Below, piece by piece: positions 34,410-44,841 of a stretch of DNA of 64,000 nt. The DNA is taken from positions 61,611,823 to 61,675,822 of the forward strand of contig CATQJL010000112.1 of assembly GCA_958299035.1 (NCBI GenBank), written 5' to 3'. Below the pieces are notes generated by a model. That model saw only the letters and a list, made by a program, of their open reading frames with translations, had not been told where the DNA came from and ran no database searches. Numbering within the stretch: position 1 is the stretch's first letter; each line of letters begins with the position of its first letter. The DNA is from Cylicocyclus nassatus. Lineage: Eukaryota > Nematoda > Chromadorea > Rhabditida > Strongylidae. The position numbers and the translations under genes are program-made.

Positions 34410-34414
34410 CTTAT

Positions 34415-35310
34415 CAGTTTTTTATGCGCACTTAATGTGTACAAGATGAAGATAAACATCTTTACATATTTCTTTGTCTTCCTCTGAGATCTGGCTGCCT
34501 CCTTGTTTTTCCTGTGCATCTCGGGTATATTCGAAATAATTGAATAAAAATTGCTACAAATGAATACATGACATCTATGCTTCTTTTACGGGAAATATTC
34601 AGAAAATATATTTCTAGCAGGTACATTCTGCAATATGTCACACAGATTATGCACTTTACCATTTGATTTTTTCCTACAAGAATGCGGCAGAGCAGCAATT
34701 TTGGCGGCTTCTTCAAAGTTTTGTCGAAGCTTTTGCGCTTTGCCCGTTGTTTGTTTCACAACACCACTCTTACAGCAGAATGCTGAAAATTAACACGTTT
34801 TGGAAATCGCGAAATAGCGCGCAGCGAAAAAGAGTGTACTTTCAGCCGTTAACCAACAGAGGGATCTTATTTCGTAGACTGTGTAGCATATCTGTAATCA
34901 GCATGTTAGATAGCTCCACCCAAAGTTCCGAGCGAATTCGAATTGTTTGAATTTTGTTGCTTAAGAGGGGCTTTTGTGCTTCCTTGCAAGATAGGAACAA
35001 GAACTTATTTTTTAATAGTATCTAAAAGTATCTATATTGTACGAAGTACACATCAGCATTGAAACTACCGTTTTTCTCTGTGAAATCGAAGTAAAGAGAA
35101 ATTGCGTTGCCGCACTTCGTTGCGACTGTTGTTCGATTTGTCTCATATATCCTAAACAAATATCGGCGGCACAGTTCTACAGAGTCATTTGAAAAGTAGG
35201 AGCTTAGGACTTCGACTTGATGACCTCAGACTAAAGGACAACATCATGTAAACGTCAAGTGATTCTTCAAGACAGCGTCTGCGCCATGTGCAGCACCGGT
35301 CCGAAACGTG
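34415..35310. other. No supported feature
   Basis: Precedes the first exon at 35,330 and may contain its promoter. A plus frame at 34,663-34,950 lacks further support. Confidence 0.35.
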
Positions 35311-35333
35311 TTACAGTAAAAATGACATCATGA
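35311..35333 (+). promoter_or_regulatory. Likely trans-splice acceptor and overlapping 3-codon uORF
   Basis: GTTACAG followed by TAAAAATG lies 13 bp before the proposed start codon, the position expected for a nematode spliced-leader acceptor. An earlier ATG (35,322) gives only Met-Thr-Ser-stop, and its TGA overlaps the ATG at 35,330. Confidence 0.4.
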
Positions 35334-36503
35334 CGGAAACGTCTGAAACGCAGCGGACTCAGCTGTTGCCTGGCTGGCAAAGCGCTCGCAACATGGTGCA
35401 TGACTATCTTGAGCGGAGCAACTTCACTGCGGCGCGAAGAAATTCAAAGAGCGTAGGGCAAGAGGGTACATGATATTTTACAAGTATGTATACAGTGTTC
35501 AGTTGTCAATATCTTTCTTCCAACAAAATATTCTGCCAAGTATCAAGTCCTGTAGAACTGGCTTCAACTTATAATTACAGTATGGGGCGAACGACATCGA
35601 TCGCTTCTAAACTTCGAACCATCGACCTCTGTTTCGCAGAGGCTCGTATTGATTCTGCTATCCATCTATTAGGTTCCGAAAGTAGATTCGCTTTATCAGA
35701 TGAACGTAACATTCGGCAAAACAAAGAAGCTAGGAACGTTTCAGGCGCTTCCAAAGCAGTTTCATCACCAAGTGCGCCTGAATTCTTCCTCGGAACTTTG
35801 TTCTGCGCGAGTTCATGGTCATTTGAAAGAAGAGCAAAATTACTCTCAAAAAGACTCGATAGATATCCTTGATTTGTTGAACACACGGACTGGACATCAC
35901 TGCATAGCACGCACGAGGTAAAACGCTTGCCCTAGTACAAATTCGCATTGTGCAACTCGTGCTCTCGCAACATTCCAGCAACGCCGCGCGTGGTCCGCAA
36001 GAGCAGTCCGTGCAGCCAATGAATCGACGATAGATAGTACCCTTTGATTCAACTTTGTAATCCAATTAAGGTTAGAGAATGATCAGAGATACCGCGAGTG
36101 AGACGCAGATTGCGTCGCGAGCGCCAGCGGTCGCCTTGCCAGTGTCGTTGAATTGAAGGGTAGAACTAGTGCGAGCATCTGCGAAGTAGGGGAGACGCGC
36201 TGATAATGGCATAAATCAAAAGTCGCAGGTCTACCGCCCCCTAATCACGTCCTCATCATGGCCGTGGATCATTCTTATCGTCTACTCTTGTGCTGATTAT
36301 TACATCGTTGGATTAGTAGAGCGCGAGCCTTTTGAAATAGAAGGAACATTTACTTGATACTAACTCGGGGCGACGGTCGGTTGTAAGTCTTGCGAAGCGA
36401 AAACCTACGCAAACAGAGTTCATTTAGATGATTGAGATGAAGGAGCGTTCTTACGGATCCGAAATGAATGACCCTATCTCAAAGAACATGAAGAGATTAT
36501 TAG
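35330..36503 (+). CDS. N-terminal exons of the modular gene (or a separate gene)
   Basis: Exon 35,330-35,465 starts MTETSETQRTQLLPGWQSAR and ends at a phase-1 donor. Exon 35,581-35,645 (VWGERHRSLLNFEPSTSVSQ) ends in phase 0. A 54-bp intron leads to an exon from 35,700 (MNVTFGKTKKLGTFQALPK, then LKEEQNYSQKDSIDILDLL) that runs into a MITE-like segment at about 35,880. A further exon 36,428-36,503 (EMKERSYGSEMNDPISKNMK) ends in phase 1, compatible with the exon at 41,233. The link between 35.9 and 36.4 kb is not phase-consistent as drawn, so an exon is missing or disrupted. The product is hydrophilic, Ser/Arg/Gln-rich, without a recognised domain or signal peptide. Continuity with the genes to 52.4 kb is inferred. 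Confidence 0.55.
35880..36030. mobile_element. MITE 'W', short copy
   Basis: ACACGGACTGGACATCAC at left and GCAGTCCGTGCAGCCAATGA at right match the ends of the element at 12.6-13.5 kb, as does GAGGTAAAACGCTTGCCC. It lacks the 240-bp units and abuts or interrupts the third exon of the gene that starts at 35,330. Confidence 0.5.
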
Positions 36504-36844
36504 GTAATATGACTATTCAAAACATTTGAAAGAAAATCATGAAAACTGAGGAGCATTTCAAAAAGTCGCAGTTTTAAACAAGCTGAAACTGGTTTGGCAT
36601 GCGTTGCTAGAATAAGACTTAAACTCGGACTGGAACTTGAGCTTCGTAATAGTATTTTATGCGCTTATGCTGTATATGGAAGTTAACTGGGAATCCACAC
36701 TTCGTGGTTTTCAGTAGCCCTGTTTGGAGCGATAGAAGGGAGGAAATGACGTTCTTTTGGGTGTAGGGCGATTCGCACGACCGTAAGGCTTTCCACGCAG
36801 GACCACAGCTGCGCGCGACACACCCTGCGGCGGTTTTTGCCTAA

Positions 36845-37493
36845 GGCTTTGGCCATACTTCGCCCGTGTTGCCGGTGTTGAAAGTGTTGCCGGTGTTGAA
36901 AGTGTTGAAAGTGTTGCCAGTGTTGAAAGTGTTGAACGGAGATCATCAGTCTAGCAGTTTCATTCTTTCTCGAGCGATCTCACCGGCTGGTGATACGTTG
37001 GAAATGGAATTGGGGAATGAGAAATGAAACTGAAATGAGATGGGGAATGTTTTCGCATACAAAAGATCCTCAAACAAACTTTTTGGAAAGTGGACGGCTT
37101 GTCTGGAATAGGCAATCTCCAATATTTGGGATAGCTGACGTCTGAGTAGTAATGTGTTTTAGTTCGAATCCTGCCGCGCTTGCGATTAGTGAGTAAAGAA
37201 CCTAAGTGAGGTCTGCAGCGTTTTCCTATTCCAGACAAGCCGTCCACTTTTCAAAAAGTTTGTTTGAGGATCTTTTGCATGCGAAAACATTCCCCATCTC
37301 ATTTCAGTTTCATTTCTCATTCCCCATTTCCATTTCCAACGTATTCACCAGCCGGTGAGATCGTTCGAGAAAGAATGAAACTGCTAGACTGATGATCTCC
37401 GTTCAACACTTTCAACACCGGCAACACTTTCAACACTTTCAACACCGGCAACACTTTCAACACCGGCAACACGGGCAAAGTATGGCCAAAGCC
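36845..37493. mobile_element. TAA-TSD element B (PIF/Harbinger-like)
   Basis: GGCTTTGGCCATACTT and AAGTATGGCCAAAGCC are flanked by TAA (36,842-36,844 and 37,494-37,496). The inverted arms (~270 bp) carry a GTGTTGAAAGTGTTGCCGGT minisatellite with different copy numbers in each arm. The centre contains a tRNA-like GTTCGAATCC. No transposase. Confidence 0.8.
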
Positions 37494-37496
37494 TAA

Positions 37497-38341
37497 GGGT
37501 TCCTTCATACTACGCCGCGTACGCCGCTGCAGCGCAATGGAATGTCATTATTTGACTCTGATTTCCTTTTTCTTGTCGGTCTGGTCACTCTGTATCTATT
37601 TTAGGGAGTGCGGAGCACACGTTAGACTTTCTCATTGACTGCTGGATCAACTTGTCACGCAGCAACTCCTACTTTGAGCATGTGTTTCCTCGATCGCTGT
37701 TTTTTCTCCGTCAGCAACGTCAGCAACATCTCGGAGATTATAATTCTTGTCGCAAACAGTAGCGGTGACAAGAATGGTCCCGTAATCTTCTTGTAGAAAT
37801 CGTTTTCCCATTTGTCATTGCTCATTATTCATTATGCAGTGTCAGTGATGTACGTAGATGTTATTTCAATTTGGCAGATGTAAATATATTTGAAAGTAAA
37901 ATGCCTAAAACGCGTAATAGTAAACATCACTTCCACTGAAGCCTACTGTTTTGATTTAGTATCTGAAATTTGAGAATCTGGCTAAGGCCCTTCTATTTTC
38001 CTGAAATTGGCCTATGGATAGAATAGCTGCCAGTTGGTCTTGAGAGCTAGGGCCTTCTTTTTGCCGTTTCCTTTGCATTCAATGCCGTAAACTCACCAAA
38101 TCTACTTGCTCGCTTTAATTTGCACCACCACATCGTTTCCGAACGTTGTAAACATTCAGTTGCCATCGCTTGGCTTAGCAGTCAATGAGGAAGTCTAACG
38201 TGTGCTCCGCACTCCCTAAAATAGATATAGAGTGACCAGACCGACAAGAAAAAGGAAATCAGAGTCAAATAATGACATTCCATTGCGCTGCAGCGGCGTA
38301 CGCTGCTTGCGCGGCGCGCGCGGCGTAGTATGAAGAAACCC
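37497..38341. mobile_element. TAA-TSD element C, abutting element B
   Basis: GGGTTCCTTCATACTACGCC and the inverted GGCGTAGTATGAAGAAACCC end the element; the TAA at 37,494-37,496 is shared with element B and the right TAA is 38,342-38,344. The arms run about 150 bp (GTGCGGAGCACACGTTAGAC and complement). 845 bp; no transposase frame. Confidence 0.8.
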
Positions 38342-38728
38342 TAAGCAAAGCAGGGGGAGGGGGGAGATTCGCGGCGTATTGACGCGTTAAGACAGGTCAA
38401 AATCAGGGCGGCACTGAAGACCGTTCGTGCGAAAAGACGTCTCCCGTTTTCCTTTATTGAAGCTCAAAACTCAATAGATGACGTAAGAGCTGGGTAAGTG
38501 ACAGCAAGAAGTAGCTTGCGTTTCCACCAGTGTCGAGGACTTAGCTTGACTGCTTGAGAAAAAAAAGAATTTCTTTGATAAACTATAAAGAAACTTTCTA
38601 TTAGGTTGTTCCGAAAATGACGTCGCTTTTCTCAAACGAACGCCACTTCTCGTGGAACCAAGATATGTAAGAGGTTCTGGCAGCATTTGATGCAACATTT
38701 CGTTCTCTTTCTAAAGGTTATATAGCCG

Positions 38729-39376
38729 CCAGTGCATCACCTCCGCTTCGCGGAGGTTCGCAATGACTCTCCTATCCGTATGCCTTTCTCAGCTCGCATA
38801 ATGATGACTTTGAAACTCACCAAGCTGCGATTTATTTGTGATGCTCTACATCACAAATAAATCGTAACAACTGTTCTCTTGAAGCATCTCCACGTAAGAT
38901 TGGTAAATTTGAAAAGAAAATTATTTTTGCAAAGGAACAAATGCGAATTTGAATGGATTACTCAATTTGTTTTGGCTTGGTAATCGTCATAAGGATAGCA
39001 GTCACTTTGGGCTACATTCTGCAAAAATCTTTCCAATTCAAGGCAAAACCTTGCCAAATCGACTATCTACGCGATCACCACTTTTTGGCGCTGTTTTCGC
39101 AGAAAAACAGACTTTTTGAGCACGTTTTGGGCTAGAATTCATGGGGCGCAGGTTTACTTGTCGGGCAGATCATGACTTTGCAAAAAGTTGAATCAACGAC
39201 ATAGTTTTGCATGCCAAAAGCCAAGTGGACCTGCCCTAAACGCCATTTTCGAAGGACTCGTGCATCAGATCCGTTTCCCCTTGCCAAGGGTGAGCCTAGA
39301 CGCAGCCAGCGTACACTGTGCAAAAATTCAGCTTAGGATGTATTCTGTAGCTCCCTCCATAAATTTCGTGACAGAC

Positions 39377-39450
<74 letters not shown>

Positions 39451-40113
39451 CACACACAACACACACACAACACACACACAACACACACACACAACACACA
39501 CACACAACACACACAACACACACACACAACACACACACAACACACACACACAACACACACACAACACACACACAACACACACACAACACACACAACACAC
39601 ACAACACACACACACACAACACACACACAACACACACACAACACACACAACACACACAACACACACACACACAACACACACAACACACACAACACACAAC
39701 ACACACAACACACAACACACACAACACACACAACACACACAACACACACACACACACACAACACACACACACACAACACACACAACACACACAACACACA
39801 CACAACACACACACACAACACACACACAACACACACACACGCACAACACACACACACAACACACACACAACACACACACAACACACACACAACACACACA
39901 ACACACACAACACACACACACAACACACACACAACACACACACAACACACACAACACACACAACACACACACACAACACACACAACACACACAACACACA
40001 ACACACACAACACACAACACACACAACACACACAACACACACAACACACACAACACACAACACACACAACACACAACACACAACACACACAACACACACA
40101 ACACACACACACA

Positions 40114-40168
<55 letters not shown>

Positions 40169-40214
40169 GCGCGCGCGCGTAAACAACCCTTAGCTCGTTA
40201 TTATAAGTTATGAT
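38729..40214 (+). repeat. R1 repeat, copy b, with giant CA array
   Basis: Begins GCCAGTGCATCACCTCCGCT and ends TCGTTATTATAAGTTATGAT. It is like the other R1 copies except that the GACAGACGGACACACAC tract has grown to about 0.8 kb. Confidence 0.8.
39378..40179 (+). repeat. Irregular CA / ACACACAAC microsatellite
   Basis: A pure (AC)n stretch at each side encloses (AC)3-6A-type units of varied length, ending GCGCGCGCGC. Long frames on both strands here are artefacts of the repeat. Confidence 0.95.
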
Positions 40215-41120
40215 GGCCAATTTGGAGGTCTGTAGGATTTCTTGTCGCAGAAATCCAATTTTCAGATGACAAAATTTTTTTCGATCTTGGCTTCAAACTA
40301 TATATGGAAGGGAATTAGGCGGACCCTAGGCGGTCGTTTTGTTGAGCTTGATCTGCCCTATCGAACGATACCCTAAATATACTGAGAGAATAAAAAGAGC
40401 TTGAGTTAATCAAAAAAGGACTTTACTTTTGGGGCAACCTAATAATTTCAGTATCCCAGCACCGTCTTTAGGCAGATCATCTACAGGCGGCCTTACCATA
40501 TGGAAAAGTATGGCAACTTCGCTTAGAAAAAAGTTCATAATTTCCTTCAGAAAAAACCGCCGTAACTCTGAACAGCATATTTGGAATCAGCGTTCGAAGC
40601 TGATTCCAAATATATGTGTCTAATTCGAAACGCTTTTTAACTAACCTGACGTCCCCGTTAAGAAAATTTTGCGAAGTTTCTTTTGCCGTTGAAAGATTGA
40701 CAAAATGGCGCTTTTTATGCTTTACAATGAGAGATACATAACAAGAACAATAACAACGAATGATCGGTTTGGAGCGCGCTGCCCTGCGACCGGAGCAGGA
40801 CGCCCCACCGTTAAAGGGCAGACTTGAAGTCATCGTTTGAAGACGCGCCCAGTGATATACATTTTCAGTGACCTACTCAAGTTGGTACCCTTCCCTCAAA
40901 TGATCCGCGCAACATAATCCAAATGATAGTTACATATCGCTAACGCGTGAACAATGTGAAGTGTGGTCCATTATTACGAAATTGTCAAGATCATTGCAGC
41001 AAAGCAGCCACTAATAGTGCTACCAAGAAAATGTTTTTGCCCTTCTTAGCGTGTCAGAATACAGGCTTACGGCATGTACATACAACTGTTGGTGCTAGAA
41101 CATCTCAGCACTAATTTGGC

Positions 41121-41205
41121 TAAAACATACTGAATACACTGAACAGAAAAATAATCAAGAAATACTAAAACATACTGAATACACTGAACAGAAAAATAAT
41201 CAAGA
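41121..41205 (+). repeat. 45-bp tandem duplication
   Basis: The unit starting TAAAACATACTGAATACACT is repeated once with no visible change over about 40 bp, just before the exon at 41,233. Confidence 0.9.
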
Positions 41206-41232
41206 AATAAAGTCGAGTAGATCTTATCTCAG

Positions 41233-44031
41233 TTGAATCAAGTGATCTGCGTGAAAAAGCGAAAGAACACGACGAAAAATCTTTCCCATTTTCGGATGGA
41301 GAATCTCTTCCTTCTCTGGAAAAGTGAGATTTGATCAAAGTCTGTTACAATCTTTTTCTCATATTTTTAGGATCCGTTTTGAAGACAATATCGTCTCTAT
41401 TAAGGAGCCCAAGAAAAAGAAAAAACGCGAAAAAAGTAGTGTCATAAGAACAGGTAGTATTTTTACGTGATTATGCAAGTTATGACACCAATCTTCCATG
41501 CAGACAGGAAATTAAGGCAACGGAAGAAACGAAAGAAGAAGAGTAAGGAGCCAAAGTCATCCACAAGCAATGACTCGTTGCCCTCTCTGAATAAGTAAGT
41601 ATCGCTATTCAATGTTTCTATGTCATGGTGAACATCTATTCCACCTTGTGTGTATCTTTGTGTGTATGTGTGTATGTGTGTGTATGTGTATTGTGTATGT
41701 GTAATCCACGAGCAATGACCAGGCAAGCGTGGGGTGTGACATGCCACACCTAGGGTCGCACTGAGCGGCCAGGGTGGGGAAGGCGTTTTACATGATACTA
41801 ATATTAGCGATAACATGATTGGAGATACTAGCGCACTGATATTCTGGCCTACTATCGCAGACGTGCAATAAGCATAATAAATAAAGAAGTCCTAAAAGCA
41901 TAGAAGCATCATTTTCGTAACCAGTGCGTCACCTCTGCTTCGCAGAGGCTCGCACTGGCTCTACTATCTAGGCCCTACTTCTCGCATAATGATGACAGTG
42001 GAACTCACCAATGCTGACTATCACAAATAAAGCGCGAACAACTACTCATTCCGAAAGCTTTTTTCATGTGAAATCGGTGATTTCGCATGGATGAGACTTT
42101 TGCGGGAGAACAAACGCAAATTTTTATACGTTTTTGAACTTCCCATGGTCTTGACAATTGCAATAAGGACAGCAGCACCGTGAGCTAATTTTTGTGCAAA
42201 AATCTGTCAAATGCTCTGGTAAAACGTTGGCAAGTTGACCATTTGCAATCAATACTTTTTGGCGCAGTTTTTGTAAATCAATGGACTTTCACTTTTTTGG
42301 GCCTATGTTCATGGCTTGTACATTTACTTGGCATAAACATCCACGACTCTGCAAAAAGTGGAATTACGGACCCAATTTTGCGGCCTAAATGCAAAGTGGG
42401 TCCGTTTAACGCGCAGTTTCTAAGGGATTCACTCAACGAATCTGCTCGTGTTTTTGCGTGTTGGAGTTTCATACGGGTATTATGCGCTAAGCAAAATTTG
42501 AGCCCAGGAGGTTGGCTGGAACACGCTCTAAGAATTTCGTAACACACAACACACCATATATATGTATATATATACATACATATATGTATATATATACAGG
42601 GTGCCCCAAAAGTAAGTACACACTTTTCAATCGTTAATAACTTTCTTCCCTTTGTGTCTTTTTCCACCATTTAAGTACCATTCTGTAGAGGAGGCTTTAA
42701 CTTAGATTTGCAGTATTGAGCGAATCGCCTATCGCTCTTAGTTACTGTAGGATTACTGTAGGAGATTCGACAAGGATTTTAGGTTATTGAAAGCCATTGC
42801 CTAGGATCAAAAGCAAACAAGCCAAAAGCTCTTATACTATAGTAATGGAAGCCGCTGATTTCGAATAATTTTTCTACTTTACTGTGATGCTTATTTCCAA
42901 AGTTATCCCAGGTAAACCGTTATAAATGAATTTTCAGTATTTGTCAGAAATGTGGTTTTACGGTCAAAAAGCTGTAAACAATTGTGAAAAGTTGTGTAGT
43001 GGAATCAGCGTGCACGAAAACCCTAATGAGACGATTTTTCAGGTTTTTTGAAAAATTTATCAGATTTCATATTTCACAGAAGTTCCACATGCCGAAAGTT
43101 CTTACCGTAATCCTACAGTAACGAAGAGCGATCGGTGATTCGCTCGATACTGTAAATCTAAGTTGAAGTCTCCTCTACAAAATGGTACTTAAGTGGCGGA
43201 AAGAGACACATATGTACACATGCACACACACACAAAGTCAAGTAAACATCCTTAGCCCATTATTATAAGTAATGATAAGCATGTCTGCCCTGTATAGCAA
43301 GTTTCAGCAAATTCTGAGGCTTCCAGATCTCATACATTCCTGGTTGAGTCTCGCAAGAGTCCAGTCACAAAATTAAAATAGCGAAAAAAGGTAGTCCTGC
43401 GAAAACCCGATTTTGTTCCGACCTTAGAACCGGGACGAAATAATACCGTAGGTCCCGCAAGACTCTTGCAGGACTCAACACGAAGTCGGAGATCTTGGTC
43501 CACCCAAGTGTGGGTCATTTGCAAACATGTTTTTGCAAACTTTGTTTCGAAATGTGCTAACTAGTTCTTTTTGCACTTAGTACGAAAAGCTGCTGCTTAA
43601 TTGCTCATATTAGGAATCTCAATTCAAATAATGTTGTAGGCGAATAGAGAAGAGTGGTAATGAGTAAAAAAAGAGGTAGCTGCTAAACTTTTGAGATACA
43701 GTTAACCATGCTTGGAAATGACCATTTCACTTGGGTAGCCCATTATCGGGAACCCTCAGACTTGGTTAAAATCAAAACCCTAGGGGTTATTTGACACGAT
43801 AATTACTATTACGTTAGCGATTATGTGTGGTAGAGCCTTTATGTTATGCCTACACTGGGCAAACGATAAGCGGGCGGGGGGAGAGAGGGGTGGGTGTTGG
43901 GACAGAACTTTGGGGAGGGGGGAGAAGGGAGAAGGGAGGAGGGGGTCGTCTTCGGCGTTATGTACCATACCTCTTGCTCGACTCTGACAGTAACTCGTTG
44001 CCTTCTTTGAATAGATATTTGCTTTTCAAAG

Positions 44032-44071
<40 letters not shown>

Positions 44072-44769
44072 GTGTGTGTTGTGTGTGTTGTGTGTGTTGT
44101 GTGTGTTGTGTGTGTTGTGTGTGTTGTGTGTGTTGTGTGTGTTGTGTGTGTTGTGTGTGTTGTGTGTGTTGTGTGTGTTGTGTGTGTTGTGTGTGTTGTG
44201 TGTGTTGTGTGTGTTGTGTGTGTTGTGTGTGTTGTGTGTGTTGTGTGTGTTGTGTGTGTTGTGTGTGTTGTGTGTGTTGTGTGTGTTGTGTGTGTTGTGT
44301 GTGTTGTGTGTGTTGTGTGTGTTGTGTGTGTTGTGTGTGTTGTGTGTGTTGTGTGTGTTGTGTGTGTTGTGTGTGTTGTGTGTGTTGTGTGTGTTGTGTG
44401 TGTTGTGTGTGTTGTGTGTGTTGTGTGTGTTGTGTGTGTTGTGTGTGTTGTGTGTGTTGTGTGTGTTGTGTGTGTTGTGTGTGTTGTGTGTGTTGTGTGT
44501 GTTGTGTGTGTTGTGTGTGTTGTGTGTGTTGTGTGTGTTGTGTGTGTTGTGTGTGTTGTGTGTGTTGTGTGTGTTGTGTGTGTTGTGTGTGTTGTGTGTG
44601 TTGTGTGTGTTGTGTGTGTTGTGTGTGTTGTGTGTGTTGTGTGTGTTGTGTGTGTTGTGTGTGTTGTGTGTGTTGTGTGTGTTGTGTGTGTTGTGTGTGT
44701 TGTGTGTGTTGTGTGTGTTGTGTGTGTTGTGTGTGTTGTGTGTGTTGTGTGTGTTGTGTGTGTTGTGTG

Positions 44770-44841
<72 letters not shown>

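Noticed and set aside
37160..37190. tRNA-like B box GTTCGAATCC in the centre of element B
   Set aside because: No matching acceptor, D or anticodon stems around it; at best a tRNA-derived scrap.
36841..37500. Possible CRISPR-like array of GTGTTGAAAGTGTTGCC units
   Set aside because: Units are short, lack unique spacers and sit in transposon arms of a eukaryotic genome.
39188..40220. Long open frames (270-340 codons) of Thr-His or Cys-Val repeats on both strands
   Set aside because: They are translations of the CA microsatellite; no start context, splice signals or complexity.
42278..42670. 130-codon minus frame in R1 copy c, and similar frames in copies d and e
   Set aside because: Not conserved as protein among R1 copies; frames shift between copies.
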